Part shown: piece after piece, positions 48,487 through 57,620 of the stretch
Layout: each line of letters starts with the position of its first letter
How positions within the stretch are numbered: the stretch's first letter is position 1
Source of the DNA: Oscillospiraceae bacterium
GTDB lineage: Bacteria > Bacillota > Clostridia > Oscillospirales > Ruminococcaceae
Length of the DNA stretch: 64,000 nt
NCBI GenBank assembly: GCA_017472735.1
Contig: JAFUOD010000002.1
Location: 1-64,000 of the forward strand
Reading direction: 5' to 3'
Notes under the pieces: model-generated
Seen by the model: the letters and a program-made list of their open reading frames with translations, nothing else
Told to the model about the DNA's origin: nothing
The model's database searches: none
Translations under genes and position numbers: made by a program

Positions 48487-49437
48487 ATGTTTAAGTACGT
48501 TTTAAAACGAATTGCTTTGATGTTAATGGTATTTTTAATTATCATTTCAATTTGCTTTGTTCTCGTAAAACTCTTGCCAAACACTCCTGCAACACAGTTT
48601 GGCAAGGATATGCAATTGATTGAAATGAGACGAGAAGCATTGGGCTATAATAAGCCGCTTATCGTTCAGTACGGTATTTTCCTTCAGAAGTCGCTTTTGG
48701 GCGGTAACTGGGGTGCTTCCGAATCATTATATGTTGGTCAGGATGTTTGGGATATCTTTATCAGCAAGCTTCCTGCAACCATGCTTGTAAACGTATATGC
48801 AATGCTCTTCAGCGTTCCTATCGGTCTTCTTTTGGGCATTTATGCTGCTCTTAAAAAGAACCGTTGGCAGGACCACCTTATTTCAACCGGTATCATGGTC
48901 TTCGTATCTGTTCCCGGATTTGTAACAGCGTTCTTCGTTCAGTATTTCCTCTGCCATAAGCTGCAGTGGTTCCCGATGCAGATGCTCCCGGGTGATGATT
49001 ATTTCACATGGGCAATGTTCATGTCTTTGGTTCCTGCAATCCTTTCGTTGGGATTCGGTACGATTGCAGGCCTTGCACGTTACACCCGTGCCGAGCTTTG
49101 CGAAGTTTTGACCAGTGACTTTATGCTTTTGGCAAGAACCAAGGGCTTAACAAGAGGACAGGCTACTGTTCGCCATGCTTTAAGAAACTCAATGGTTCCT
49201 ATTTTCCCAATGATCATCGGTGAATTTATCGGTATCATCGGCGGTTCTCTCATTATCGAGCAGATCTTCGGTATCCCCGGTGTAGGCCCGTTGTATATCA
49301 AGTCTATCACATCAAGAGACTATAACTTCTATATGCTGCTCTCGTCCTTCTACACCTTCATCGGTCTTTCGGCAAACATTCTGGTCGACCTCAGCTATGG
49401 ATTTATTGATCCTCGTATAAGAATGGGGGAAAGATAA
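48487..49437 (+). CDS. oppB: Peptide ABC transporter permease, OppB/DppB type
   Basis: A 316-aa permease of normal length with six membrane helices. It starts FKYVLKRIALMLMVFLIIISICF and has LPNTPATQF, ALGYNKPLIVQYG and GGNWGAS. The cytoplasmic EAA loop is LARYTRAELCEVLTSDFMLLARTKGLT, followed by RHALRNSMVPIFPMI, GGSLIIEQIFGIPGVG and DPRIRMGER. It pairs with the OppC-type permease and is translated just before it (3-base gap). GGGGG precedes the ATG. Confidence 0.93.
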   Translation: MFKYVLKRIALMLMVFLIIISICFVLVKLLPNTPATQFGKDMQLIEMRREALGYNKPLIVQYGIFLQKSLLGGNWGASESLYVGQDVWDIFISKLPATMLVNVYAMLFSVPIGLLLGIYAALKKNRWQDHLISTGIMVFVSVPGFVTAFFVQYFLCHKLQWFPMQMLPGDDYFTWAMFMSLVPAILSLGFGTIAGLARYTRAELCEVLTSDFMLLARTKGLTRGQATVRHALRNSMVPIFPMIIGEFIGIIGGSLIIEQIFGIPGVGPLYIKSITSRDYNFYMLLSSFYTFIGLSANILVDLSYGFIDPRIRMGER

Positions 49438-49440
49438 GCT

Positions 49441-50979
49441 ATGGATATTAAGAATATACCTGTTGAAAAACTGCGCTTTGTTGACAGAAACGAATTCATA
49501 TCTGACAAGAAGTTTGAAACCAAGCCCGTTAGTTATGCTAAAGACGTTTGGAGACGTTTTTGCAAAAACAAATCGTCTGTTGTTGCAGCTGTTATCGTTT
49601 TGCTTTTAATTTTGTTTGCGATCTTTGTACCTTTTTTGTGCGCTAACAAATATACCGAAAGCCTTACTGACACCACATATTTGCAGTATACAAAGCTTTT
49701 GCCCAAAAACGATCTTTGTGTAAAGCTTGGTATCGATTTCTGGAACGGTACCAAAAAGAGAACCGTAAATAAAAATGAGTTCCTTTATTTCGGCGGTATC
49801 GAGGCTGAAACCGGTTACACCGTTTATACAGATATTTACAAAGAGAATTATGCTGACAATTCGGGCTCCACGAATACAACATATTACGATGTTCGCGAGG
49901 ACGTTTATACCAAGAACGGTATGATCTATCTTACCCTTACCGAAGCAGAATTCAAGGCTATTCAGGAATGGCAGAATGAAACCGGCGTTCAGGTTATTTT
50001 CCCTGCTGTTAACACCTCATCATTCAAGCTTAAGTCCTTAGAATCTGACGCTAACATCTGGTATCAGTGCGACCAAAAGGGCACACCTCAGCTCGACAAG
50101 GACGGCAACTATCAGGCGCTTTACAAAAAGAGCGGAACCGATGACGGTTATAATTCGTTAAGAATTGAAGGCGACGACGGAAGCTATCGTTATGCTCAGG
50201 TAGGCGGTACTTCCGAAGCCAAGTCTTACAAGGTAAGAGTGTTTACCTACACTTACTTCCAGTATCGCTACGGCTTTGAGCCCAGCTTCTTGTTCGGTAC
50301 AAATGCCAAGGGACAGGATATTTTAACAAGACTTGCATCCGGTGCAAGATTCTCGCTTTTGCTTGCAATCGGTATTTCTGTTATCAACCTCTTCATCGGT
50401 GCTATCTACGGTGCTATTGAAGGTTACTACGGCGGCGTTATCGACCTCGTTTTGGAACGTGTTTCCGACGTATTATCGGGCGTTCCCAGCATGGTTTTGC
50501 ACTCACTGTTCCAATTGCATCTGGCAAACAAGGTAGGACCTGTTTGGTCGTTGCTGTTTGCTTTCGTGCTGACGGGATGGATAGGCATGGCGTCAAGAAC
50601 AAGAATGCAGTTCTACAGATTTAAGCATCAGGAATATGTACTCTCGGCAAGAACCTTGGGTGCCAAGGACGGAAGACTTATGTTTAAGCATATCTTCCCA
50701 AATGCTATGGGTACAATCATTACAGGCTCGGTACTTTCGATTCCCGGCGTTATCTTTGGTGAAACCAACCTCACTTACCTGGGCATTGTTAATCTCGAGT
50801 CGTCTACCATGACCAGCGTAGGTACGCTTCTTTCCGGTGGTAATGCGTTTGTTTCGACTTACCCTCACATCATCTTGTTCCCCGCTATTTTCATTTCACT
50901 TCTCATGATCTCGTTCAACCTCTTCGGTAACGGCCTCAGAGATGCATTTAACCCTTCTCTCAAGGGCGTGGAGGACTAA
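49441..50979 (+). CDS. oppC: Peptide ABC transporter permease, OppC/DppC type, with a large extracytoplasmic insertion
   Basis: A 512-aa permease; ordinary OppC proteins are about 280-340 aa. Residues 30-67 hold the basic start and first helix (SSVVAAVIVLLLILFAIFVPFL). From about residue 75 to 283 comes an insertion rich in Tyr, Asp, Asn and Thr, between helix 1 and the conserved FLFGTNAKGQDILTRLASGARFSL. It includes TGYTVYTDIYKENYADNSG and DGYNSLRIEGDDGSYRYAQVGG and is probably beta-rich and outside the membrane. The rest is normal: ASRTRMQFYRFKHQEYVLSARTLG, IFPNAMGTIITGSVL and a final NLFGNGLRDAFNP. It could form a docking site for the enlarged binding protein (inference). Confidence 0.92.
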   Translation: MDIKNIPVEKLRFVDRNEFISDKKFETKPVSYAKDVWRRFCKNKSSVVAAVIVLLLILFAIFVPFLCANKYTESLTDTTYLQYTKLLPKNDLCVKLGIDFWNGTKKRTVNKNEFLYFGGIEAETGYTVYTDIYKENYADNSGSTNTTYYDVREDVYTKNGMIYLTLTEAEFKAIQEWQNETGVQVIFPAVNTSSFKLKSLESDANIWYQCDQKGTPQLDKDGNYQALYKKSGTDDGYNSLRIEGDDGSYRYAQVGGTSEAKSYKVRVFTYTYFQYRYGFEPSFLFGTNAKGQDILTRLASGARFSLLLAIGISVINLFIGAIYGAIEGYYGGVIDLVLERVSDVLSGVPSMVLHSLFQLHLANKVGPVWSLLFAFVLTGWIGMASRTRMQFYRFKHQEYVLSARTLGAKDGRLMFKHIFPNAMGTIITGSVLSIPGVIFGETNLTYLGIVNLESSTMTSVGTLLSGGNAFVSTYPHIILFPAIFISLLMISFNLFGNGLRDAFNPSLKGVED

Positions 50980-50982
50980 ATT

Positions 50983-53124
50983 ATGGAAAAGAAACTTGAA
51001 GTTAAAAATCTGCGTGTATCATTTAAGACTGCCAACGGCAAGGTGCAGGCAGTAAGAGATGTAACCTTTGACTTGAACAAGGGTGAAACTATTGCCATTG
51101 TTGGCGAATCCGGCTCGGGTAAGTCTGTAACATCAAAGTCTATCTTGGGCATTTTGGCAGCAAATGCAATGGTCGAGGGCGGCGAGATCATATATGACGG
51201 CAGAGACCTTTTGAAGATCACCGAGGATGAATTCTACAAAATCCGCGGCGACCGTATTGCAATGATCTTCCAAGATCCTCTTTCCAGCTTGAACCCTATT
51301 ATGAGAATCGGTAAGCAGCTTACCGAAGCTATGATTTTAAAAGGCAAAGCAAGACAGCGTGCAGCCAAGCACGAATTTAACACAACTCTTAAGCTTTTGA
51401 ACAAGTGGATGATTGAAGCAAATCCCGATATTCCTGCTGCTGAAATCAATCAAAAGTGCAAAGATTTTGATGCATTTGAATTTAAGCATATCGAAATCGA
51501 ACAGTCTTATAACGAAGCTGTTGAGGCCGCAAACGAAGCCTTGTCTTCAATTGATGACGGATTGTTCCTTATTGAAAAGAATGCGTTGACAAACTATAAA
51601 GAAAAAGCCAATGACGTTGCGAACCTTGCTTCAAAGACTTATGACAAATATGTTGTAACAGGTGACAGCGAAACTAAACTTAAAACCCTTGTGGGCGAGC
51701 TTAAAGCTGTTAAGAAGACCGAGCTTGACAAAATGGCTGACATTTTGAGCAGTATTAAAGCACTTTTGACAACTGCTCTTGAAAGAAAAGTTCCCAACTT
51801 CTTTAGAATGGGTTATTATCTTAAGTTTGCAAATCAGCCCTTGCCCGACCTTTCGGTTGACCGGCTTGATGAATATCTTTTGAAGTATCTTAACGATAAC
51901 TTCATGAATGATTTCTTGGCAACAGCCCAAAATGCATTAAAACATTCAGCAAGTGTTCACAATTCCCGAAAGGAAGAAGTTATTAAGCTTTTAAACGATA
52001 GTCTGCCTGTATTCTCAAAGCCTCTTCTTATCGAAAAAGAGTGCCGAGAGTGCGAAAAGACCTTGATCAATGCGGTTGAAGATTCAATCGACAGACTTGA
52101 GATCAACAAGGACAGTGTGGCATATACATTTGCTTCCGGTCTTAAGTCGGCAATTGATTCCTACTTCGAGGGAATCAAGCGCAACAAGGCTTCTCAGAAA
52201 GCTCACGACAAGCAGCAGGCTAAGTATGACAGACTTTGTGCACGCGGTAAAAAGCCTGACTGGAAGGTTATTCCCGCAGCGCTTGTTGACCTTGAAGCTT
52301 CGGCTGAGGATATCAGACGTGTTATTTTAAGACTTAAAGAAAGATATGAAGCGGTATTGGCAGCAAGCGGCGAGCGCGATTTCGCTAAGGAAACCATTGC
52401 ACTTGTAGACTTCTTTAAGGCTAATGCCTCCGACTCGGTTTATAAGGTAACAAAGGGCATGGCAAAGCACAAGGCTTTGCGCCTTATGGAGGAAGTAGGT
52501 ATCCCCGAACCCAGAAAGCGTTACCGCCAGTATCCGTTCGAGTTCTCGGGCGGTATGAGACAGAGAATCGTAATTGCGATTGCACTTGCAGCAAACCCCG
52601 ATATTCTTATCTGTGACGAGCCTACCACTGCGCTTGACGTTACCATTCAGGCCCAGATCTTGGAGCTTATCAACAAGATCAAGGCAGAGCGTCAGCTTTC
52701 CATCATCTTCATAACCCATGACCTTGGCGTTGTTGCCAACATGGCAGATAAGATTGCTGTTATGTATGCCGGCAAGATCGTTGAATACGGCACCTCCGAG
52801 GATATATTCTACAGTCCTGCTCATCCTTACACATGGGCGCTCTTGTCCTCAATGCCCGACCTTGACACCAACGAAAAGTTAGAGGCTATTCCCGGCACAC
52901 CTCCCAACATGATTTATCCCCCTGTCGGTGACGCATTTGCTGACAGAAACAAATATGCGCTTGAAATTGACTTCGAGCTTCAGCCTCCGATGTTCAAGAT
53001 AAGCGAAACACACAGCGCCGCAACCTGGCTGTTACATCCCGATGCTCCGAAGGTTGAGCCTCCGAAGATTATTTTAGACAGAGTTGCAAGAATGAAGCAG
53101 AGAGGAGAAGAAAACAATGGCTAA
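50983..53124 (+). CDS. oppD: Peptide ABC transporter ATPase, OppD/DppD type, with a ~365-residue insertion in the helical domain
   Basis: A 713-aa ATPase; usual OppD/DppD proteins are about 320-360 aa. Walker A is GESGSGKS (41-48) and the Q-loop is FQDP (Gln97). About residues 125-490 are an extra, mainly alpha-helical and charged segment ([40 protein letters not shown]) with coiled-coil character. The signature SGGMRQR (522-528), Walker B ILICDE (541-546), D-loop TALD and H-loop His579 follow intact, and then the C-terminal Opp-specific region. There the expected Cys-rich CxxxxP[YF]C cluster is absent. The active site is complete, so it should hydrolyse ATP. GGAGG at the oppC end precedes the ATG. 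Confidence 0.92.
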   Translation: MEKKLEVKNLRVSFKTANGKVQAVRDVTFDLNKGETIAIVGESGSGKSVTSKSILGILAANAMVEGGEIIYDGRDLLKITEDEFYKIRGDRIAMIFQDPLSSLNPIMRIGKQLTEAMILKGKARQRAAKHEFNTTLKLLNKWMIEANPDIPAAEINQKCKDFDAFEFKHIEIEQSYNEAVEAANEALSSIDDGLFLIEKNALTNYKEKANDVANLASKTYDKYVVTGDSETKLKTLVGELKAVKKTELDKMADILSSIKALLTTALERKVPNFFRMGYYLKFANQPLPDLSVDRLDEYLLKYLNDNFMNDFLATAQNALKHSASVHNSRKEEVIKLLNDSLPVFSKPLLIEKECRECEKTLINAVEDSIDRLEINKDSVAYTFASGLKSAIDSYFEGIKRNKASQKAHDKQQAKYDRLCARGKKPDWKVIPAALVDLEASAEDIRRVILRLKERYEAVLAASGERDFAKETIALVDFFKANASDSVYKVTKGMAKHKALRLMEEVGIPEPRKRYRQYPFEFSGGMRQRIVIAIALAANPDILICDEPTTALDVTIQAQILELINKIKAERQLSIIFITHDLGVVANMADKIAVMYAGKIVEYGTSEDIFYSPAHPYTWALLSSMPDLDTNEKLEAIPGTPPNMIYPPVGDAFADRNKYALEIDFELQPPMFKISETHSAATWLLHPDAPKVEPPKIILDRVARMKQRGEENNG

Positions 53125-54346
53125 TAACGCTAACAATAACGAAGTTCTCCTTAAGGTTGAAAATCTCTGCCAGTATTTTAAAATTAACAAGGCTGTTGAT
53201 GATGTAAGCTTCGATATCAAAAAGGGCGAGGTTTTTGGCCTTGTTGGCGAATCGGGCTGCGGTAAAACTACGACCGGCCGTTCCATCATCAAGCTTTACG
53301 ACATCACCTCGGGTAACATTTACTTTAAGGGAAAGAGAATCTGCGCCGGCACACTTTCTTATAAGCGCGCGATCGCTGACGCTAAGAAAAAGCTTAAACA
53401 GGCAATTGAGGACGCCAAGAATGACCCTGCTGCAGCTGCAAGACTTCCCGAAATTAAGGCTGAGACCGCAAAGTTCATTACCGAACAGAAGGCTGAAATG
53501 GCAAAGGCTATTCACGACCACAAAAACTGTGACAAGGAATATGCGGCAGAGGCAACCAAGGAAGTTGACAACAAGTACCTGCCTTTGATTAATTCCGCTA
53601 CCGGAGAAGAAAAGGCAAGGCTTGTGGAAGAATACAAGCGCGAGCGTAACGTTGCTAAAAAGCAGAGATTCATCACCCAGATCCAGATGATCTTCCAGGA
53701 TCCTATTGCTTCGCTGGACCCCCGTATGACGGTAAGAGACATCATTGCAGAAGGTCTTGTTATAAGAGGAGAAACTGACAAGAAAAAGATTGATGAACAG
53801 GTATTTAAGGTGTTAGAGCTTGTAGGCTTGGTAAAAGAGCATGCATCTCGTTATCCTCACGAATTTTCGGGCGGTCAGCGCCAAAGAATCGGCGTTGCTC
53901 GTGCTGTTATTATGAAGCCTGAGCTTATCATTGCCGACGAACCTGTTTCTGCGCTTGACGTTTCAATTCAGGCGCAGGTTATTAACCTTTTGAATGATTT
54001 AAGACATGATCTTGGACTTACCATTTTGTTCATCGCACACGACCTTTCGGTTGTTAAATACTTCTCCGACAGAATCGGTGTTATGTATTTTGGTAAGCTT
54101 GTAGAGCTGGCAGATTCTGATGAACTTTTCAAGAACCCCTTGCACCCCTACACCAAGAGCTTGCTTTCGGCAATTCCTTTGCCCGACCCTGCTTATGAAA
54201 AACAGCGCACAAGAATTGTTTACAATCCTTTGGCAGAGCATGACTATTCCAAGGAAGGTCCTACTTTGCGTGAGGTTAAGCCCGGTCACTTTGTTTACTG
54301 CAACACAGAAGAATTCAACAAATACGTTTCCGAGCTTAAGGATTAA
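53117..54346 (+). CDS. oppF: Peptide ABC transporter ATPase, OppF/DppF type, with a ~110-residue helical insertion
   Basis: A 409-aa ATPase; usual OppF proteins are about 310-330 aa. Walker A is GESGCGKT (44-51). Instead of passing directly to the Q-loop there is a Lys/Glu/Ala-rich helical insertion at about residues 76-185 ([37 protein letters not shown]). The Q-loop QDP begins at Gln194. The signature is SGGQRQR (251-257), Walker B LIIADEP (270-276), and H-loop His308. The C-terminus ([19 protein letters not shown]) is typical. The ATG overlaps the end of oppD by 8 bases, so translation is coupled. It should form a heterodimer with the OppD-type subunit. Confidence 0.93.
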   Translation: MANNANNNEVLLKVENLCQYFKINKAVDDVSFDIKKGEVFGLVGESGCGKTTTGRSIIKLYDITSGNIYFKGKRICAGTLSYKRAIADAKKKLKQAIEDAKNDPAAAARLPEIKAETAKFITEQKAEMAKAIHDHKNCDKEYAAEATKEVDNKYLPLINSATGEEKARLVEEYKRERNVAKKQRFITQIQMIFQDPIASLDPRMTVRDIIAEGLVIRGETDKKKIDEQVFKVLELVGLVKEHASRYPHEFSGGQRQRIGVARAVIMKPELIIADEPVSALDVSIQAQVINLLNDLRHDLGLTILFIAHDLSVVKYFSDRIGVMYFGKLVELADSDELFKNPLHPYTKSLLSAIPLPDPAYEKQRTRIVYNPLAEHDYSKEGPTLREVKPGHFVYCNTEEFNKYVSELKD

Positions 54347-54366
54347 TAGAATTAAGGTTTAACAAT

Positions 54367-54807
54367 ATGACTGAAAACTCCAATTCTAAGCTTAAAGGCT
54401 TTGTTTATACCCTTGTTTCGGCGCTGCTTCTTTGTGCGGTTCTCGCCGTGATCCGTGGACTGTTAGAGGCTTCGGATATATCACACGTCTTTATGATATT
54501 AAGTGATTCCTGCTTTGTCTGTTCGGTGTTATACATCGGATTAGGCGCACTTGTCTGGATATCCCTCAGCGGAATTTTTGACATTTTGGGTTTTGGAATC
54601 AAATCGCTTAAATATCTGTTTACCCCTATTAAAAAAGACCCTGCTGAAGGCGGATATTATGAATATGTTTTAGAAAAGCGTGAAAAGCGCAAAGGCAAAA
54701 CTCCGCCTTACCTTGTTTTGATAATCGGTCTTATCATTTTGGTTTTGGCAGTTATATTCTTAGTTTTATGGAGCGTTACAGGAGCCTATGAAGCTCCCGC
54801 AGTTTAA
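54367..54807 (+). CDS. DUF3899-like small membrane protein
   Basis: A 146-aa protein with three to four membrane helices. The middle segment LSDSCFVCSVLYIGLGALVWISLSGIFDILGFGIK, followed by YVLEKREKRKGKTPPYLVLIIGLIILV, has the SD-F and G-FD pattern I associate with DUF3899. The function is unknown. It begins 20 bases after oppF with only a modest AAGG site and no promoter between, so it may be the last gene of the transporter operon. A terminator follows. Confidence 0.7.
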   Translation: MTENSNSKLKGFVYTLVSALLLCAVLAVIRGLLEASDISHVFMILSDSCFVCSVLYIGLGALVWISLSGIFDILGFGIKSLKYLFTPIKKDPAEGGYYEYVLEKREKRKGKTPPYLVLIIGLIILVLAVIFLVLWSVTGAYEAPAV

Positions 54808-54817
54808 AAGCAAAATA

Positions 54818-54853
54818 CCCACCGTGAATCACTTCTCGGTGGGTTGTTTTTTT
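54818..54853. terminator. Terminator at the end of the transporter operon
   Basis: CCCACCG (54818-54824) pairs with CGGTGGG (54837-54843), followed by TTGTTTTTTT. It may also serve the converging exonuclease gene. Confidence 0.82.
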
Positions 54854-55445
54854 ATTCACACAAAGGTGTTTTTATCTTTTTGGGCAAGGTCTCTTTTTTA
54901 ATGGTTCTGGCCCGAGTTATATCATAGGGCCTTGCGTGCTTTCCGGGATCGAACCCGTGGTCGATATAATAAATCAAAAGCTCGGCGCAAGCGTGGCTGT
55001 CGCTGCCCGCATTGTGGTGGTCTAAGGTCAAGCCAAGTGCGTCGCACATGGTGTTAAGGCGGTGGTTTTCAAGGTTAGGCAAGCATTTTTTGCCCATCTG
55101 ACAGGTGCAGGCATAACGTGTGGTTTGATGCCAGTCAATGTCGTAATCTTTTAAGCATTTTGACAAAACGCTCATATCAAACACCGCATTGTGTGCAACA
55201 AGTAAGCCGCTCGTCATTATCGGCTCGATCTGCTGCCATAATTCACTGAAATTCGGTTTATCCTCAACCATTTCAGGCGTTATGTGAGTAAGCGCAACGT
55301 TAAAGTAATCAAACGGGGCTTCGGGGTCAACAAGGGTGTAAAACTCGTCAATTATCCTGCCATCCTCAACAACGGTTATGCCAATAGCGCTTATTCGGTT
55401 GTTATAATGGTTCGGCGTTTCCACGTCGAAGGCTATGTATCGCAT
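54852..55445 (-). CDS. DEDDh 3'-5' exonuclease (DnaQ/PolC epsilon-like)
   Basis: A 197-aa protein. ExoI is AFDVETPNHYNNRISAIG with the Asp/Glu pair, ExoII is LLVAHNAVFDMSVL, and ExoIII is HHNAGSDSHACAELLIYY with His and Asp, all as in DNA polymerase III epsilon-type exonucleases. It is too short to hold a polymerase and has no BRCT or helicase domain. Stand-alone enzymes of this kind act in DNA repair or RNA trimming. GAGGT is 8 bases before the ATG at 55445; the upstream open frame has no site. Confidence 0.9.
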   Translation of the reverse strand: MRYIAFDVETPNHYNNRISAIGITVVEDGRIIDEFYTLVDPEAPFDYFNVALTHITPEMVEDKPNFSELWQQIEPIMTSGLLVAHNAVFDMSVLSKCLKDYDIDWHQTTRYACTCQMGKKCLPNLENHRLNTMCDALGLTLDHHNAGSDSHACAELLIYYIDHGFDPGKHARPYDITRARTIKKETLPKKIKTPLCE

Positions 55446-55482
55446 TGTAATTACCTCAAAAAAATATGTATTATTGCGCTGA

Positions 55483-56379
55483 TTAAAGCTCCTTTTGTGC
55501 CATAAAGTAATAAACGCAGATTTTATAACCGGCGGCACCGTACATTTTATCCAGCCCCGAGTAGGTATAGCTTAAAAATGCACGTTTAAGTTCTTTTTCT
55601 TTAATGTATGATGTTGCGGCAATGCTCATTCGTGTGCCAACCTTTTTCCCTCTTGCCTTGGGAGAAACGGTAACACAGCCGATCGTTCCCGGCTCGCCGT
55701 AGGTGCTTATCAAAAGATTTCCTACAATTTCGCCATTTAAATCAGCCACTAAAACACGCTCGTTGCCTTGGTTATAAAGCTCATCGTTTTTGTAAAAGCT
55801 TGCAAAATAGTCTGCGCCTGCGTTACAGCAGGCAATAACCCTTTCTTTGTCCGAGGGGGAAGCAAGGCGGTAGTTAACACCGTCCACGGTGTCGCCAACA
55901 GCAATGTCAAATCGTGTGTCATCTTCAATTATCATGTCCATATCAAAAATGTTCGCATTGTTTTTGTGAACATATCCTCGCTTAGCCAAAAACTCGCAGG
56001 CATAGTTATCAAGCCCCTGCCACAAACAGTCGGGGGTCAATTCCTGCTCAACAGGCTTAATACATGTGGGCACACCGGGTGCCAGATAGTCGCTTGCTCC
56101 AACACCAAACACGACCCCTGTGCCACCGCTGTTTTTAATGAAACGTTCACTTAGATCGAGCAAAGCCGAACCGATGCCGTGCCCACGGTAAGACTTATCG
56201 ACCGCAAGCATAACAATAACGTTTTTATAAATTACCGATGCCCCAATGATTTGCCCTTCGCGGTCATAGCGAGCAAAAATTTTGTTATCGGTGTTGCCGA
56301 GAAGCGTTTTGGCTGTGCCCTCGTCAACATTTAAATAAGGAAAATTCCTCTTAAAAAGGTCAACTAACTGCTGTGTCAT
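55483..56379 (-). CDS. Double-domain GNAT acetyltransferase
   Basis: A 298-aa protein with two GNAT folds. The first carries MLAVDKSYRGHGIGSALL (acetyl-CoA loop RGHGIG) near residue 70. The second has GTIGCVTVSPKARGKKVGTRM (loop ARGKKVG) near residue 250, ending YKICVYYFMAQKEL. Between them is an Asp-rich linker. Acetyl-CoA-dependent acylation of an amine is expected; the substrate is unknown. The ATG at 56379 is chosen because the ATG at 56388 is only one base from GGAG. The gap to the exonuclease gene is 37 bases, so the two are probably co-transcribed. Confidence 0.85.
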   Translation of the reverse strand: MTQQLVDLFKRNFPYLNVDEGTAKTLLGNTDNKIFARYDREGQIIGASVIYKNVIVMLAVDKSYRGHGIGSALLDLSERFIKNSGGTGVVFGVGASDYLAPGVPTCIKPVEQELTPDCLWQGLDNYACEFLAKRGYVHKNNANIFDMDMIIEDDTRFDIAVGDTVDGVNYRLASPSDKERVIACCNAGADYFASFYKNDELYNQGNERVLVADLNGEIVGNLLISTYGEPGTIGCVTVSPKARGKKVGTRMSIAATSYIKEKELKRAFLSYTYSGLDKMYGAAGYKICVYYFMAQKEL

Positions 56380-56466
56380 TTTATTCATTCTCCGTAATAA
56401 AGTCAAAAAGTCGTCTGCATCAAGTATAGCACAAAGTAATAAAGATTTAAAGAGGAAAATGATTTC

Positions 56467-56495
56467 TTGACTAAGCGCCTGTGCCGTGTTATACT
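56467..56495 (+). promoter_or_regulatory. Promoter of the cytidylate-kinase-like gene
   Basis: TTGACT (56467-56472), a 17-bp spacer and TATACT (56490-56495). Confidence 0.72.
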
Positions 56496-56534
56496 TTAAA
56501 TGATAAAAGCGATTTGTTTTTAGGAGGGTTGGTT

Positions 56535-57146
56535 ATGAGAATAATTACCATCAGCCGTGAATTTGGTAGCGGAGGACGCGAGCTTGGTAAGCGCCTTGCC
56601 GATGAGCTTGGCTTTGCTTATTACGACCGTGAGATTGTAACCGAAATTGCAAAACGCGCAAGCTTAGACGAAAATTATGTTGATTCGGTGCTTGAAAAAG
56701 GCGCTATGAATATCTCGATAACATATTCAAGCACAATGTCACACGTAACGGCAATTAACCATGCCGCCGCAAGTATATTAAGAGAACAGCAGAAAATCAT
56801 TTCCGAGCTTGCTGCAAAGGGCGACTGCGTGATCGTCGGACGAAATGCCGATATTATTTTAGAGCAGGAAAGTCCTCTTAAAATATTCGTTCATGCAGAT
56901 ATGGAATCTAAAATTAAAAGATGCTATGAGCGTGCGGCCTCGGGCGAGGCTCTTACCGAGCGCCAAATGAAATCGAAGATAAAAAAGATTGACAAGGGCA
57001 GATATAACCGTCATGCACTTTTATCGGCTATTCCTTGGGGAGATAAGCGAGGATATAACATGTGCGTTAACACTACAAACATGGAGATAAAATCGCTTGT
57101 GCCCGCAGTTGCCGAGTTTGCAAAAGCGTGGTTTGGAAAGGAATAA
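56535..57146 (+). CDS. Cytidylate kinase-like family protein
   Basis: A 203-aa P-loop protein. It starts MRIITISREFGSGGRELGKRLADELGFAYYDREI, with the GSGG(R) loop that replaces the usual GxxGxGK of nucleoside monophosphate kinases. GDCVIVGRNADIIL follows, and then the lid Arg cluster in MKSKIKKIDKGRYNRHALLSA. This is the cytidylate-kinase-like group found in many Clostridia beside a true cmk. The substrate is unproven. GGAGG precedes the ATG at 56535; the longer frame covers the promoter. It is followed 4 bases later by a small membrane protein gene. Confidence 0.87.
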   Translation: MRIITISREFGSGGRELGKRLADELGFAYYDREIVTEIAKRASLDENYVDSVLEKGAMNISITYSSTMSHVTAINHAAASILREQQKIISELAAKGDCVIVGRNADIILEQESPLKIFVHADMESKIKRCYERAASGEALTERQMKSKIKKIDKGRYNRHALLSAIPWGDKRGYNMCVNTTNMEIKSLVPAVAEFAKAWFGKE

Positions 57147-57150
57147 TAAC

Positions 57151-57585
57151 ATGACCGAATTAACAAGTTTTGAAAAGGAACAAGCACTTGACGAGCATAA
57201 TATTAAACAGCAAAAGCTTTACAAGCGCGGAAAAATTATTGTGTCGATAATAACTCTTTTACAGGTTTGGCAGGCAGTTTTGTCTTTGTTTACAAACGGT
57301 GGTGTTTTAGGCTTGATAGTTAATCTTGCTTTGGCGGCGGCACTGTTTTTCGGAGTGCGCTGGGTAAGATATTTAATTGCGGCAGTAAATGTAATCGGCA
57401 TTTTTACAGGGCTGTATACGCTTCTTGGAGGAGTAATTGATTATTCTGCTGCCGAAGATATATCAACAGTTCATGTAATCGTTGCAGGAGGAATATTGGG
57501 CATTCTTATATGCATTTTTATAAGCTGCACACTGTTGTTCAGCAAGGCTGTTTCAGAGTTCTTATATCATCAAAAGTATATGTAA
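57151..57585 (+). CDS. Unknown small membrane protein
   Basis: A 144-aa protein. A charged N-terminus (SFEKEQALDEHNIKQQKLYKRG) is followed by four hydrophobic segments: IIVSIITLLQVWQAVLSLF, GLIVNLALAAALFFGVRWV, YLIAAVNVIGIFTGLYTLL and HVIVAGGILGILICIFISC. AAAGGA is 8 bases before the ATG, and the gene is 4 bases after the kinase-like gene, so the two are co-transcribed. I recognise no family. Confidence 0.68.
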   Translation: MTELTSFEKEQALDEHNIKQQKLYKRGKIIVSIITLLQVWQAVLSLFTNGGVLGLIVNLALAAALFFGVRWVRYLIAAVNVIGIFTGLYTLLGGVIDYSAAEDISTVHVIVAGGILGILICIFISCTLLFSKAVSEFLYHQKYM

Positions 57586-57590
57586 ACTAA

Positions 57591-57620
57591 AAGGGTACCT
57601 TAGTTAGGTACCCTTAATTT
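57591..57620. terminator. Bidirectional terminator before the MATE gene
   Basis: AAGGGTACCT (57591-57600) pairs with AGGTACCCTT (57606-57615), followed by AATTT. Confidence 0.82.

Noticed and set aside
54942-54960. A tRNA T-arm-like sequence (GGTTCGATCCCGG on the minus strand)
   Set aside because: It lies inside the exonuclease coding sequence (codons for GFDPGKH) and has no acceptor stem, D-arm, anticodon arm or CCA in the proper distance.
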